In this document: positions 17,120-26,217 of the stretch, in pieces
Layout: each line of letters starts with the position of its first letter
Position numbering within the stretch: position 1 is the stretch's first letter
From: Litorimonas sp039975855
GTDB taxonomy: Bacteria; Pseudomonadota; Alphaproteobacteria; Caulobacterales; Maricaulaceae
Assembly (NCBI GenBank): GCA_039975855.1
Contig: JBDWGH010000003.1
Location: 186,001-250,000, forward strand
DNA: 64,000 nt
Direction of reading: 5' to 3'
The notes under the pieces: model-generated
The model's database searches: none
The model's input: only the letters and a program-made list of their open reading frames with translations
Told to the model about the DNA's origin: nothing
Program-made: the position numbers and the translations under genes

Positions 17120-18295
17120 TTAAGCCCCCATTTGCCTAGCGGCTAAGTCGAGCATTATTTCCTCAGACCCACCGCCAATCGCCATTACCCGGACTTCGCG
17201 GTAAATCCGCTCTATTCGGTGTCCACGAATGAAGCCTGCGCCGCCAAGTATCTGCATCGCTTCTCTTGCGCAATATTCCATACATTGCGTCGCTTCGACT
17301 TTCAGGAGGCTGAGTTCGGCAATCGGGGTTTCACCTCTTTTCACGCGCCAAGCGCAATTATCAAGCAAGGCCTGCCCGGCGATGACGCGCCGATACATTT
17401 CCGCAAATTTATGCCTGATGACTTGGTGTTTAATCAGAGGTTTGCCGAAGGTTTTCCGTTCGACGGCCCAGGCGGCGGCGTCTTCGATGCAAACTCTTGC
17501 AAATGCAAGAGACTGCGCCGCCATTCCAATTCTCTCGGAGTTAAAGTTTGACATGATTCCGATGAATCCGGCATTTTCATAACCGATCAAATTTTCTGCG
17601 GGAACTCGGACATCATCAAAATGTATCGACGCTGTATCGGACATCCACCACCCCATCTTCTTTAGGGGCGTACGAGTGATACCAGGGGAGTTAGCATCGA
17701 TCAGTAATAGGGAAACGCCCCCTGCGCCATCACCGCCCGTCCGAACAGCGACGGTCAAATAGTCCGCTCGGCAGCCTGTGGTGATATATGTCTTTTCGCC
17801 ATTAACAACGTAAAAATCTCCGTCGCGTTTTGCCTTGGTTCTTAAATTGGCAACATCCGAACCCCCTGACGGTTCCGTAATGCAAAGTGAGATAAGCTTC
17901 TCGCCCGCTATTATGTCGGCTGCAACGCGGGCCTTCATTTCATCAGAGCCAATGGCTAAAATTGGCGGGAGGCCGATACCATGGGTCATTAATCCTGCGA
18001 CTAATCCGCCTGAACCCGCGCGAGCGAGTTCCTCGGACATGATAAGGGAGTGAAAAATATCAGTGTCTTCGCCAAAGCCACCATATTCGCTGGGGTAGGT
18101 GATCCCATTAAGGCCAATAGCTGCCGCTTTCTGGTGTAACTCTCTCGGAAAAGCGCCAGCCTCATCCCATTCATTAACGAATGGCGCGATTTCCTTATCA
18201 ACGAACGCTTTAACGGTATTGCGCCAGGCTTCGTGTTCCTCTGTTAAGTGAGGAGACGGCAAGCGGGTTGAATCAAAATTATAAAGGACAGTCAT
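17120..18295 (-). CDS. Acyl-CoA dehydrogenase
   Basis: The 391-residue product has the full acyl-CoA dehydrogenase fold. It has CITEPSGGSDVANLRT (FAD contact), YVVNGEKTYITTG, and the C-terminal MQILGGAGFIRGHRIERIYR and IGGGSEEIM. The position used as catalytic Glu in medium-chain enzymes is Gly in AIGGGSEEI. A Glu is instead found in FNSERIGMA (about residue 254), the helix-G position used by isovaleryl- and long-chain-type enzymes. It oxidises acyl-CoA to enoyl-CoA with FAD and passes electrons to ETF; the chain-length preference is not readable. It is convergent with the crotonase remnant. Confidence 0.9.
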   Translation of the reverse strand: MTVLYNFDSTRLPSPHLTEEHEAWRNTVKAFVDKEIAPFVNEWDEAGAFPRELHQKAAAIGLNGITYPSEYGGFGEDTDIFHSLIMSEELARAGSGGLVAGLMTHGIGLPPILAIGSDEMKARVAADIIAGEKLISLCITEPSGGSDVANLRTKAKRDGDFYVVNGEKTYITTGCRADYLTVAVRTGGDGAGGVSLLLIDANSPGITRTPLKKMGWWMSDTASIHFDDVRVPAENLIGYENAGFIGIMSNFNSERIGMAAQSLAFARVCIEDAAAWAVERKTFGKPLIKHQVIRHKFAEMYRRVIAGQALLDNCAWRVKRGETPIAELSLLKVEATQCMEYCAREAMQILGGAGFIRGHRIERIYREVRVMAIGGGSEEIMLDLAARQMGA

Positions 18296-18711
18296 TTTAT
18301 ATCATCGGTCCTTATCTCTACTTTTTGATACGACTAGGATTTGCTTACACGAAAATCAATGCACGTGTTGGGTTCTCAATTAACCCCGAGGATGCATAGA
18401 AATAAACTGGTGGCCTCGTGCCGCCTTTTTTTGTGCTATGGTGACGTTGGCGGCATCTGTCCGAGAAATTCTGCCGATTGGTATCTCTCTTAAGGCCAGG
18501 AAATGTGCACGAAACGACTTTCTGTGTCATAAAGACGGAGAGCATTCGCTGTGTCAGTCTCTTCGGCACCGCTCGACGACATCTTCTACATTAGTCGCCT
18601 TATCTCTTATTTTTTGTTGCTGGGATGATCTCTTCCAATTTGCGAAATATTTTTGCTCTAACCGAACTTTAATTAAACTGTGCGATCATCCCGTGAAAGG
18701 ATAGCGCGGTT
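18296..18711. other. Intergenic region before the hybrid histidine kinase
   Basis: About 416 bases separate divergent genes. A reading frame of 88 codons on the plus strand (18438-18704) is Cys/Leu-rich and has no ribosome binding site, so I do not accept it. GTGAAAGGAT before ATG 18712 is the ribosome binding site of the kinase gene. No clear promoter is visible. Confidence 0.5.
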
Positions 18712-20757
18712 ATGAATGGTTTTTTGTTAGTTTTGTCGGCGGCGTTACCGTCTTTTCTACTCGGTTACGCTTTGCGCCGGTTCACTCTGAAATGGCAAGC
18801 GAAAGCGGATACGGCGAAGCTAGAAGCCGATATCCAAGCGGAACAGTTAGCTGCGACTGTCTCCGCGTCTCTGGATGGTATTATTATTATTAATTCAGAT
18901 GGATGCATTGTAGAATTTAGTGAGTCTGCAGAACGCATATTTGGATTTAAGAAAGATGATATCCTAGGCAAAAACATGGCGTCTCTTATCGTGCCCGAAC
19001 GATATCAAGACGCTCACAATGCTGGAATGGCGAGAATGCGGGAGACAGGGAAAGCGAATATCCTTGGTCAACGCATTGAAATTGAGGCGGTTCGCGCGAA
19101 CGGCGAGGAATTTATGTCCGAGCTCGCTATCTCTAGGAGTCGAAGCTCTTCAGGAGATATATTCATCGCCTATATCCGGGATATTTCAAAAGCAAAAGCT
19201 GCCGAAAAAGCGCTTTTGGATGCAAAAGAAGCAGCGGAACTTGCAAACAGAGCCAAGACTCAATTTATCTCTGCCATGAGCCATGAAATCAGGACCCCTT
19301 TTAATGCTGTCTTGGGTATTCTGGATATTTTAGGAGATACGGAACTCACCAAAGATCAGAAACAACTGATTCAAACAGCTGAGAGAACGTCGAAATCTCT
19401 TCTTCGGATCATAAATGATGTGTTGGATTACGCCAGGATCTCTTCCGGTTCGGTCAAAGTGCGAAGCGAACCATTTTTTGCAGCCGATGTTTTTGACGAT
19501 GTGTATCGTTTGTTTGCGATGCAAGCCAAGGATCAGGGCATTGATTTCATTATCAAAGTTGAAGATGCCGCAAAAAAATACCTTGCGGGCGATGTCGGAC
19601 GTATCAGGCAAATCCTGATGAATTTTGTTAGTAATGCGATCAAATATACGGATGAGGGTCATGTTGAACTCATCGTTGATGTGCGCCTAACTGCCGATGA
19701 AAAATGGGAGTTGATGTGCCGAGTGAAAGACACTGGCGCAGGCATAAAATCCGATAAATTGGAACATCTGTTTGATGAGTTTTATATGGTCGATGACGTC
19801 GATACCCGGGCTACTGAAGGCACTGGTTTAGGGCTAACGATTTGCAAGGTCCTCGTGACAATGATGGACGGTGAGATTGGGGTGGAGAGTGATTTCGGTA
19901 AGGGGTCTGACTTCTGGATAAAGATCCCTCTGGCTGAAGCTAACGCCCCTGAAAAGACTGAAAAGGCGCGCACGCCGATGGCCGATATTTCAGGGAAGAA
20001 AATTCTATTGGCCGAAGATAATGCTACTAACCGCATGGTTGTTACACGAATACTAAAAAAACGTGGCGCAGTTATTATTGAAGCGAAGAACGGGGTTGAA
20101 GCCTTACCTATTTTGGATTCTCAGGAAATCGATCTCTTACTCACCGACATTTTTATGCCGGAAATGGGAGGTAAGGAATTAGTCCGTTTGTTGAGGAATG
20201 GAAATACTCCGAATGTTGGAGTTCCTGTGATTGCGCTTACCGCGATGGGGGATATGCACGAGGCTGAGGAGCTTAAAACCTATGGGGTTGATCAGGTTGT
20301 ATTGAAGCCATTCAATGCTCGAGACCTAGTGAACGCTATCGCCGAGCAATGCCAAAGACATGATCATAAACCCCAAAACCTCGAAACAGACACTGATAAA
20401 GATGAGACAGTGAATATGAAGTTATCAGGGGGCTTGTTGGACGGATTAGACGCTGAGGATCTATTGGAGATTAAAGGTCAATTTAAAATGGATTTGTCGA
20501 ACGTTACAGAGTCTTTGCGAAATGCGGTGGATCAAAGTGACATCGAAGCCGCAAAGTTCTCTAGTCACACCTTAAAAGGGCTCGCGGGCCTATATGGCCT
20601 CACCGAATTGTCGGAAGAGGCGGCATTAACAAATTCTCATTGCTTTGCTGATACACACGTCAAGATGGTGGAGCATGGGTCGAGAGCTATAAAATTAGCC
20701 GAAAAAACCTTGCTCAGTTTAGATGATCTCTTTGGAAAAGACAAAGAGGCTGCATAG
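18712..20757 (+). CDS. Hybrid sensor histidine kinase (TM-PAS-HisKA-HATPase-REC-Hpt)
   Basis: The 681-residue kinase has one N-terminal membrane helix (about 3-22), then a PAS domain (about 45-160). HisKA follows with phospho-acceptor His191 in SAMSHEIRTP, then HATPase (about 290-410; KDTGAGI, EGTGLGLTICK). A receiver domain (about 430-545) has Asp479 in LLLTDIFMPEMGG, and an Hpt domain has His619 in FSSHTLKGLAG. This is a complete internal phosphorelay able to pass phosphate to an external receiver. The next gene, eight bases downstream, is a LuxO-like activator and the obvious partner. The layout is comparable to LuxQ/LuxU feeding LuxO in vibrios, with Hpt fused here. Confidence 0.93.
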   Translation: MNGFLLVLSAALPSFLLGYALRRFTLKWQAKADTAKLEADIQAEQLAATVSASLDGIIIINSDGCIVEFSESAERIFGFKKDDILGKNMASLIVPERYQDAHNAGMARMRETGKANILGQRIEIEAVRANGEEFMSELAISRSRSSSGDIFIAYIRDISKAKAAEKALLDAKEAAELANRAKTQFISAMSHEIRTPFNAVLGILDILGDTELTKDQKQLIQTAERTSKSLLRIINDVLDYARISSGSVKVRSEPFFAADVFDDVYRLFAMQAKDQGIDFIIKVEDAAKKYLAGDVGRIRQILMNFVSNAIKYTDEGHVELIVDVRLTADEKWELMCRVKDTGAGIKSDKLEHLFDEFYMVDDVDTRATEGTGLGLTICKVLVTMMDGEIGVESDFGKGSDFWIKIPLAEANAPEKTEKARTPMADISGKKILLAEDNATNRMVVTRILKKRGAVIIEAKNGVEALPILDSQEIDLLLTDIFMPEMGGKELVRLLRNGNTPNVGVPVIALTAMGDMHEAEELKTYGVDQVVLKPFNARDLVNAIAEQCQRHDHKPQNLETDTDKDETVNMKLSGGLLDGLDAEDLLEIKGQFKMDLSNVTESLRNAVDQSDIEAAKFSSHTLKGLAGLYGLTELSEEAALTNSHCFADTHVKMVEHGSRAIKLAEKTLLSLDDLFGKDKEAA

Positions 20758-20765
20758 GTGATGAA

Positions 20766-22229
20766 ATGGCTGGAGAAAATACAACGCCGCAGGTGTTGAT
20801 CGTAGAAGATACATTATCCATGGCGTTAATGTATCAACAGCATTTAAAAAAGTCAGGAATTACGTCTCAGATTTGTCAATCTGGTGCCCTCGCTCTAGAA
20901 GAGCTTCGAAAAGGGAAGGTTGATACAGTTCTCCTTGACCTTCAACTCCCCGATATGAACGGTCTGGATATCATCCAAGAGATGGACGGGACCGATCACG
21001 ATATTACGTTCATCGTGATTACCGCCAATGGGTCGATAAACACGGCTGTCGATGCCATGCGGGCAGGGGCTTATGACTTTTTGATAAAGCCTTTTCCGAA
21101 GGAAAAACTCCTCACGACCGTCAACAATGCTCTTGAACGTGAGAAGTTGAAAACGACAGTTCAGATTTTGAAGACTGGTTTAAAGACAAGCCAAGTTCCT
21201 GGATTTGTTGGTGAGTCTACACCGATGCTTGCAGTTTATAAAATGATTGAGAATGTAGCGAATTCGAACGCTGCCGTTTTCATCACAGGTGAGTCCGGAA
21301 CGGGTAAAGAAGTCACGGCGCAGGCTATTCACAAGGTCAGTCATCGTCGCAACGCTCCATTCATTGCATTAAATTGCGCCGCATTACCTGAGAACCTGAT
21401 CGAATCCGAGATTTTTGGCCACGTTAAAGGGGCATTCACCGGGGCGCATGAAGCGAGAAAAGGGGCGGCGAGCCAAGCCAATGGCGGCACGTTATTTCTC
21501 GATGAAATTTGTGAGATGGATATCAATTTACAAGCTAAACTTTTGCGCTTTTTACAAACCGGCCAAATCAAACGGGTTGGGAGTGATTGGTCGGAAGACG
21601 TGGATGTCCGTATCGTTTGTGCAACCAACCGAAACCCGATGCTGGAGGTTGCGGAGAAACGTTTCCGCGAGGATCTCTTCTATCGTCTTGATGTTCTCTC
21701 TATCGAATTGCCGCCGCTCTCGCATCGCGGGGAAGATGTAATTCTATTGGCGGAGAGCTTTTTGCGAACTTATGCCGATGAAGAAGGTAAGCAATTCAAA
21801 GCTATTTCATCCGAAGCTAAAGAGATGATGTTGGATTACCATTGGCCTGGAAACATTCGGGAACTTCAAAATGCCATTCGGAAGGCAGCTGTTGTATATG
21901 ATGGTGTCGAGCTTGAGCCACACATGTTTTCGTTGAGTGCAAAACGTTCAAGCCCTGTGAGCGATAATTATAAGCTTATTGGAATGGCGGACAATGAATC
22001 GATTGTCACACCTCAACAATCGCTCAGGACGACCGTAACTCTAGATATTCATCAACCTATGACGACAATCGAGAAGAATATCATCGAAGCTGTCATTGCG
22101 TCTTGCAATGGAAGTATCCCAAAGGCTTCTCAAATATTGCAGTTAAGCCCGTCAACAATCTACCGTAAACGGGAGGTTTGGGACAAAATCGATGCTGCTA
22201 ACGAGACAAATACAACTCTCGCGTCTTGA
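20766..22229 (+). CDS. LuxO-like NtrC-family sigma-54 activator
   Basis: The 487-residue response regulator has an N-terminal receiver (Glu14-Asp15 acidic pair in VEDT, phospho-acceptor Asp58 in VLLDLQLPDMNG). A sigma-54 AAA+ domain follows with Walker A GESGTGKE (175-182) and the sigma-54 contact loop GAFTGA (222-227). The C-terminal Fis-type helix-turn-helix is near PKASQILQLSPSTIYRKRE. The receiver (VEDTLSMA, GSINTAVDAMRAGAYDFLIKP) closely recalls LuxO. It should activate RpoN-dependent promoters when phosphorylated by the adjacent kinase. Candidate targets are the three sigma-54 promoters at 29.2 and 35.0-35.1 kb. Confidence 0.93.
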   Translation: MAGENTTPQVLIVEDTLSMALMYQQHLKKSGITSQICQSGALALEELRKGKVDTVLLDLQLPDMNGLDIIQEMDGTDHDITFIVITANGSINTAVDAMRAGAYDFLIKPFPKEKLLTTVNNALEREKLKTTVQILKTGLKTSQVPGFVGESTPMLAVYKMIENVANSNAAVFITGESGTGKEVTAQAIHKVSHRRNAPFIALNCAALPENLIESEIFGHVKGAFTGAHEARKGAASQANGGTLFLDEICEMDINLQAKLLRFLQTGQIKRVGSDWSEDVDVRIVCATNRNPMLEVAEKRFREDLFYRLDVLSIELPPLSHRGEDVILLAESFLRTYADEEGKQFKAISSEAKEMMLDYHWPGNIRELQNAIRKAAVVYDGVELEPHMFSLSAKRSSPVSDNYKLIGMADNESIVTPQQSLRTTVTLDIHQPMTTIEKNIIEAVIASCNGSIPKASQILQLSPSTIYRKREVWDKIDAANETNTTLAS

Positions 22230-22591
22230 GATATCGTTTCAAAATCTAACTATTCTCATTTTCTGAATGAGTATGACATTCTCAAAAAAACTCTGAATCC
22301 AGCGGAGGTGAATTGAAAGCCCTCCGCTTGTCAATGTTGCTTGGTTGAATTTCTATCCTCCCAAAACGCTACTTATTGAACCTATTTTGCATTCGAGCAC
22401 GGCGAATACACCACGTCATTCTCATTGCAGTAACCCCATATCATTTAAAATTAACAATTTATAATTGCATCAACTATATACACCCATAAGTGGTATATAA
22501 GGTGATTTCGATTTTCGTTGAATAGTTCCCTGAAGGCACCTCTTTTTTTTCATCCTGTTTGGGAAAACTGGATTAGGGCGTGGGATTACTT
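22230..22591. other. Intergenic region between the two LuxO-like genes
   Basis: These 362 bases hold a perfect 8-bp inverted repeat (AGCGGAGG...CCTCCGCT, 22301-22328) 71 bases after the first activator gene. It is terminator-like but has no T run after it. A TTGCA-TTC-GAGCA half-match to the putative activator site lies at 22387-22399. I looked for a Qrr-like small RNA with a sigma-54 promoter here, as near luxO in vibrios. I found only a poor GG-N10-GC match inside the hairpin. Confidence 0.5.
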
Positions 22592-24055
22592 ATGGCTGAA
22601 ACCAACGATCATTTTGATGTTTTGATTGTAGAAAAAACATTGTCGATAGCGAGACAGTGTAAAGAAAAACTCCGAAAAATTGGCATTAGTTCGCAGGTTT
22701 GTCGAACAGGTTCCGATGCTCTTACAATTTTGAGAGCGGGCAAAACCCTGACGGTAATTCTTGATCTGGAGCTTCCAGATATGGATGGATTAGACCTTAT
22801 TCGAGAAATGAATAAAACGACGTTTAATGTGCGTTTTATCGTAACCACTTCAAACGGCTCGGTTAAAACAGCGGTCGAAGCCATGCGAGCAGGTGCATAT
22901 GATTTTCTAATTAAACCATTCTCATTTGAAAGTCTGAAGCCTTGCGTAGAAAACGCGATCGAAACCGTCAAATTAGAGAAAGGTAAGTTGGCAGAAAAAA
23001 CTGAGTCTGATTTTGGTCGTGCACATGGGTTCATTGGGGAGTCAGAACCCATGCTAGAGGTTTACAAAATGATCAATAGCGTCGCAAATTCCAACGCCGC
23101 AGTCTTCATAACGGGTGGTTCAGGTACCGGGAAAGAGGTGACCGCCCAAGCAATTCATAAAGTCAGCAATCGTCGAGACGCTCCCTTTATTGCATTGAAT
23201 TGCGCCTCCTTGCCCGAGCATCTGATCGAATCGGAGATTTTTGGACATATCAAAGGCGCATTTACCGGCGCTCATGATGCACGGGCTGGGGCCGCTAGTA
23301 TGGCCAATGGTGGTACGTTATTTTTAGATGAGATATGCGAAATGGATATCTCTCTTCAGGCAAAGCTGTTGCGTTTCCTGCAAACGGGTCAGGTGAAGCG
23401 CGTCGGTAGTGATTGGGTCGAAGACGTCGATGTCCGAATTATCTGCGCCACAAATCGACAACCCATTCTTGAAGTAGCCGAGAAACGTTTCCGGGAAGAT
23501 TTGTTTTATCGTCTTGACGTTTTATCAATTGATTTACCTCGTCTTTCAGACCGCGGTGGCGATATTATCCTTCTCGCTGATAGTTTTTTGAAGCAGTACT
23601 CCACTGAGGAAGATAAAGCGTTCAAAGGAATATCATCTGAAGTTCGATTGTCGATGTTAGAATATCATTGGCCCGGTAACGTCAGAGAATTGCAGAATAT
23701 GATCCGCAAGGCGGTTGTTACGCATGATGGGGTTGAACTTCTACCACATATGTTGTCTTTTAACCGTCCGTCCAATCCAAACGTCTCAGATAACTACCAA
23801 CTTATAGGATTGGTCCAGGACCCGAAAAATGTGACCCCAATGGAATCTATGAAAACGACAGTTCCCATAGACATCATTCAAACTATGACCAAAATAGAAC
23901 AACACGTAATCGAGTCTGTTATCGCTTATTGTGAGGGGAGTGTCCCCAAGGCTTCGCTCATTTTGGATCTTAGCCCTTCCACAATTTACCGAAAGCAACG
24001 TTCATGGGTAAATGATCATGTTGTTGGAGGGCAGCCGATTTCTTTGACGGGTTAG
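22592..24055 (+). CDS. Second LuxO-like sigma-54 activator, receiver pocket altered
   Basis: I take ATG 22592 (MAETNDHFDV) as the start; a GTG at 22580 is in frame. The 487-residue product is a close paralogue of the preceding activator, with GAFTGA and a Fis-type C-terminus (PKASLILDLSPSTIYRKQ). Two positions differ. The acidic-pair Asp of the receiver is Lys15 (VEKTLSIA instead of VEDTLSMA) while Asp58 remains. Walker A is GGSGTGKE instead of GESGTGKE. Loss of the Mg2+-binding acid suggests it may not be phosphorylated normally and could be constitutive or a modulator of its paralogue. It ends overlapping the convergent SGNH-like gene. Confidence 0.92.
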   Translation: MAETNDHFDVLIVEKTLSIARQCKEKLRKIGISSQVCRTGSDALTILRAGKTLTVILDLELPDMDGLDLIREMNKTTFNVRFIVTTSNGSVKTAVEAMRAGAYDFLIKPFSFESLKPCVENAIETVKLEKGKLAEKTESDFGRAHGFIGESEPMLEVYKMINSVANSNAAVFITGGSGTGKEVTAQAIHKVSNRRDAPFIALNCASLPEHLIESEIFGHIKGAFTGAHDARAGAASMANGGTLFLDEICEMDISLQAKLLRFLQTGQVKRVGSDWVEDVDVRIICATNRQPILEVAEKRFREDLFYRLDVLSIDLPRLSDRGGDIILLADSFLKQYSTEEDKAFKGISSEVRLSMLEYHWPGNVRELQNMIRKAVVTHDGVELLPHMLSFNRPSNPNVSDNYQLIGLVQDPKNVTPMESMKTTVPIDIIQTMTKIEQHVIESVIAYCEGSVPKASLILDLSPSTIYRKQRSWVNDHVVGGQPISLTG

Positions 24056-26196
24056 GAAGGAACCAATTCAGCTGACTTTAGAAAATACGTTAGCGTGCGT
24101 TCGTCCATTGAGAGACCCAGGTCTTTAGGGCTTTTGAGGTTTTTGGTTGAAAGCTCTAAAGTCACATTTAGGGGTTCTCCATTGTTGGTGGTTTCGAAAG
24201 GTAAGGAAATTACTCCATTGTTTGCAATGGTTGCGATATTCTCCGATTTTCCATTAATTTTGATTCCAATAGCTTGTGGAATTTCAGAGAAAAAGTCTCC
24301 GATTAGTCTCAAGGTATATCTTTCTAGACCGTTCGCTTTTGTTGATTGCGGCAGGGTCAAATTAAAACTTGCTTCTTGACCTTGCATCCAGCGTCCCTGA
24401 GCTTCCTGAGCCCACCAACCTTCTCCATATTTAATTGAAGAATCAACGTCACGACTTAACGGGAGATCCAAACGACATGAATTTCCAGGTAAAACGAAAT
24501 TCCAGTTTGGAATTTCGGAGGCTAGAATACTTTGTGAGTTTTCCCTCACTTCAACTGGGGTGACATTTAGTGATGTTTGTTTGTTCGCGACTGGTTCAGC
24601 AGGGGTGTCCTCAATCGGATTAGGCAAATTTATGACGGGACTGTCTTCGAAGCCCGCAAGAGTCATGCTCTGCAAATGCAGTGTCATAGATCGGGCATCT
24701 TGGTTTTCTCCAAGTTCTTTGGGGCTCTGAGGGGTTCCTGCGTCAGGTAGATCTATAAAGACGGAGAGTGCCTCACCTCGGGGCAAGTCGGTCACTGGGA
24801 CCGAAAGGGAAACACTCTCCCCGAACATTCCCGAACTAATCAAGACTCCATTTACGGAGACGTTGACCTGCTCAGGACGTCCGGATTTCGTTATGCCTTG
24901 GATTTTCAAGACAGTGTTTGAGGGTAAGTCATTTGGAAGTGTCACGCGAAACATGGCGCGATTGTCCCGCATCCAGCGACCATAAGGTTCGAAAGCCCAC
25001 CACCCGGCCGTGAAGTCGATTTGATCACGTTGCTCAGGGTTATCCATCAAGAGAGTTTCCCCCAATTTTAATGGTGATTGATCTAACTGTTTGGCTTCTG
25101 CGAGTTCTAACTCCATTAAACGGTGGCGGGCAAAATGGGTTATGTTGAGGGGTTCACCCGCAGATCCGTATCCTTCTGCTTTCAAGAAACCGATCATCTG
25201 TTTCGTGTGAATATCCGCCGCTTCAGTGATTACGTGGTAAGGGGAGTCGTCCTGATAGGCTTGGCTATAAAGGCTCTGACTGGGTGTTCCGAAGAACTCA
25301 AATCCAGCATTATTGACAACCGCTTCAATTTCAGTGCGAAAGTCTTCTACATAGGCTGGTGCGGTCAGGCAGCCTTCTCCCGTTAGAACCGGCCAAGCGA
25401 AATGTATGTTTATACCGCGGGCTTTTAGTTTTTTAAGCCGTGCCAAAGCGGGTTTTACGTTCTTACTCAATTTTAGATTTTGCCTAATCTGGGCTTTACC
25501 TAAAATGTAATCATCACAGCTTTGTTCCGCGACACCCGCGCCCGGTCCAGAGGACGTTGCTCGCGACTGGTGGCCAGTTGGTTGTGTCAAAGCTGAAACG
25601 AAAAGGTCTTGGGCAGGCGACTCAATATGTGTTTGTGCCGTAGAGTTGGACGATTTTATTTTAGAAATGACTGTTGCGGGCGGCAGACTAAGAGAACGAG
25701 CTATGCGTTTGTTTAACGGCATGGACTGATAGTAATCTCGATTGCTATTAAAGAGCGTATCCACGTAATTATCAGTGAGTTTCTCGCGGTGATAAAATGT
25801 CCACTCAAGCGGTAAAACTAACACGTCACCTGGCCGTGCATAGGTTTCCAATCTGGTCAGTTTGTCTTCCAGAGCATATCCGCCATTATCGGCAATGTTG
25901 ATTGCGGTTCGGCCAAGAGCTTTGCCCACTGCATCTGTGTTGATAGCATGATGAGAATTAGACCCCGATTCAAATATTATACGAGGACCCGGAGTTTCCT
26001 TCAAAAGAAACCATTTATACGTGGCAGGTATCGCCGAACGTTCAATCAATCTGTCGACGGTTAATGCATAGGCGCCCAGACAAAGGAGTGAAGTTCCCAC
26101 CATACCAGCTAAAAATGTGCCGAAATGCTTGACCAATTTTTTATTGGTCGGAATTCCTTCAGCCGGGATTGGATTGTTGGTAGTAGAATGGGTCAT
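24052..26196 (-). CDS. SGNH-like protein with two C-terminal DUF7024-like modules, polysaccharide modification
   Basis: The 714-residue product has one N-terminal membrane helix (about 27-47). An AlgJ/AlgX- or SGNH-like region follows, with FESGSNSHHAINTDAVG and GDVLVLPLEWTFYH. Two related C-terminal modules open with GWWAFEPYGRWMRDNRAMF and GWWAQEAQGRWMQGQEASF. Each ends in a segment containing P-(K)-(E/D)-L-G and (D/E)-x-R-(S/T). The modules resemble the domain I know as DUF7024. The gene follows an MBOAT acyltransferase by 21 bases, as AlgJ-type partners do, so it probably completes acyl transfer to the exported polysaccharide. The active-site motif is not canonical GDS, so catalysis is inferred from context. 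Confidence 0.75.
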   Translation of the reverse strand: MTHSTTNNPIPAEGIPTNKKLVKHFGTFLAGMVGTSLLCLGAYALTVDRLIERSAIPATYKWFLLKETPGPRIIFESGSNSHHAINTDAVGKALGRTAINIADNGGYALEDKLTRLETYARPGDVLVLPLEWTFYHREKLTDNYVDTLFNSNRDYYQSMPLNKRIARSLSLPPATVISKIKSSNSTAQTHIESPAQDLFVSALTQPTGHQSRATSSGPGAGVAEQSCDDYILGKAQIRQNLKLSKNVKPALARLKKLKARGINIHFAWPVLTGEGCLTAPAYVEDFRTEIEAVVNNAGFEFFGTPSQSLYSQAYQDDSPYHVITEAADIHTKQMIGFLKAEGYGSAGEPLNITHFARHRLMELELAEAKQLDQSPLKLGETLLMDNPEQRDQIDFTAGWWAFEPYGRWMRDNRAMFRVTLPNDLPSNTVLKIQGITKSGRPEQVNVSVNGVLISSGMFGESVSLSVPVTDLPRGEALSVFIDLPDAGTPQSPKELGENQDARSMTLHLQSMTLAGFEDSPVINLPNPIEDTPAEPVANKQTSLNVTPVEVRENSQSILASEIPNWNFVLPGNSCRLDLPLSRDVDSSIKYGEGWWAQEAQGRWMQGQEASFNLTLPQSTKANGLERYTLRLIGDFFSEIPQAIGIKINGKSENIATIANNGVISLPFETTNNGEPLNVTLELSTKNLKSPKDLGLSMDERTLTYFLKSAELVPS

Positions 26197-26217
26197 TTTT
26201 GGTTCCGATAACTCGTT

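Noticed and set aside
18438..18704. 88-residue frame upstream of the hybrid kinase
   Set aside because: No ribosome binding site or family resemblance, and high Cys/Leu content; treated as intergenic.
22230..22591. Qrr-like small RNA gene beside the LuxO-like genes
   Set aside because: No good sigma-54 promoter (only AGGTGA-N5-AAGC) and no terminator with a T run; the inverted repeat alone is not enough.
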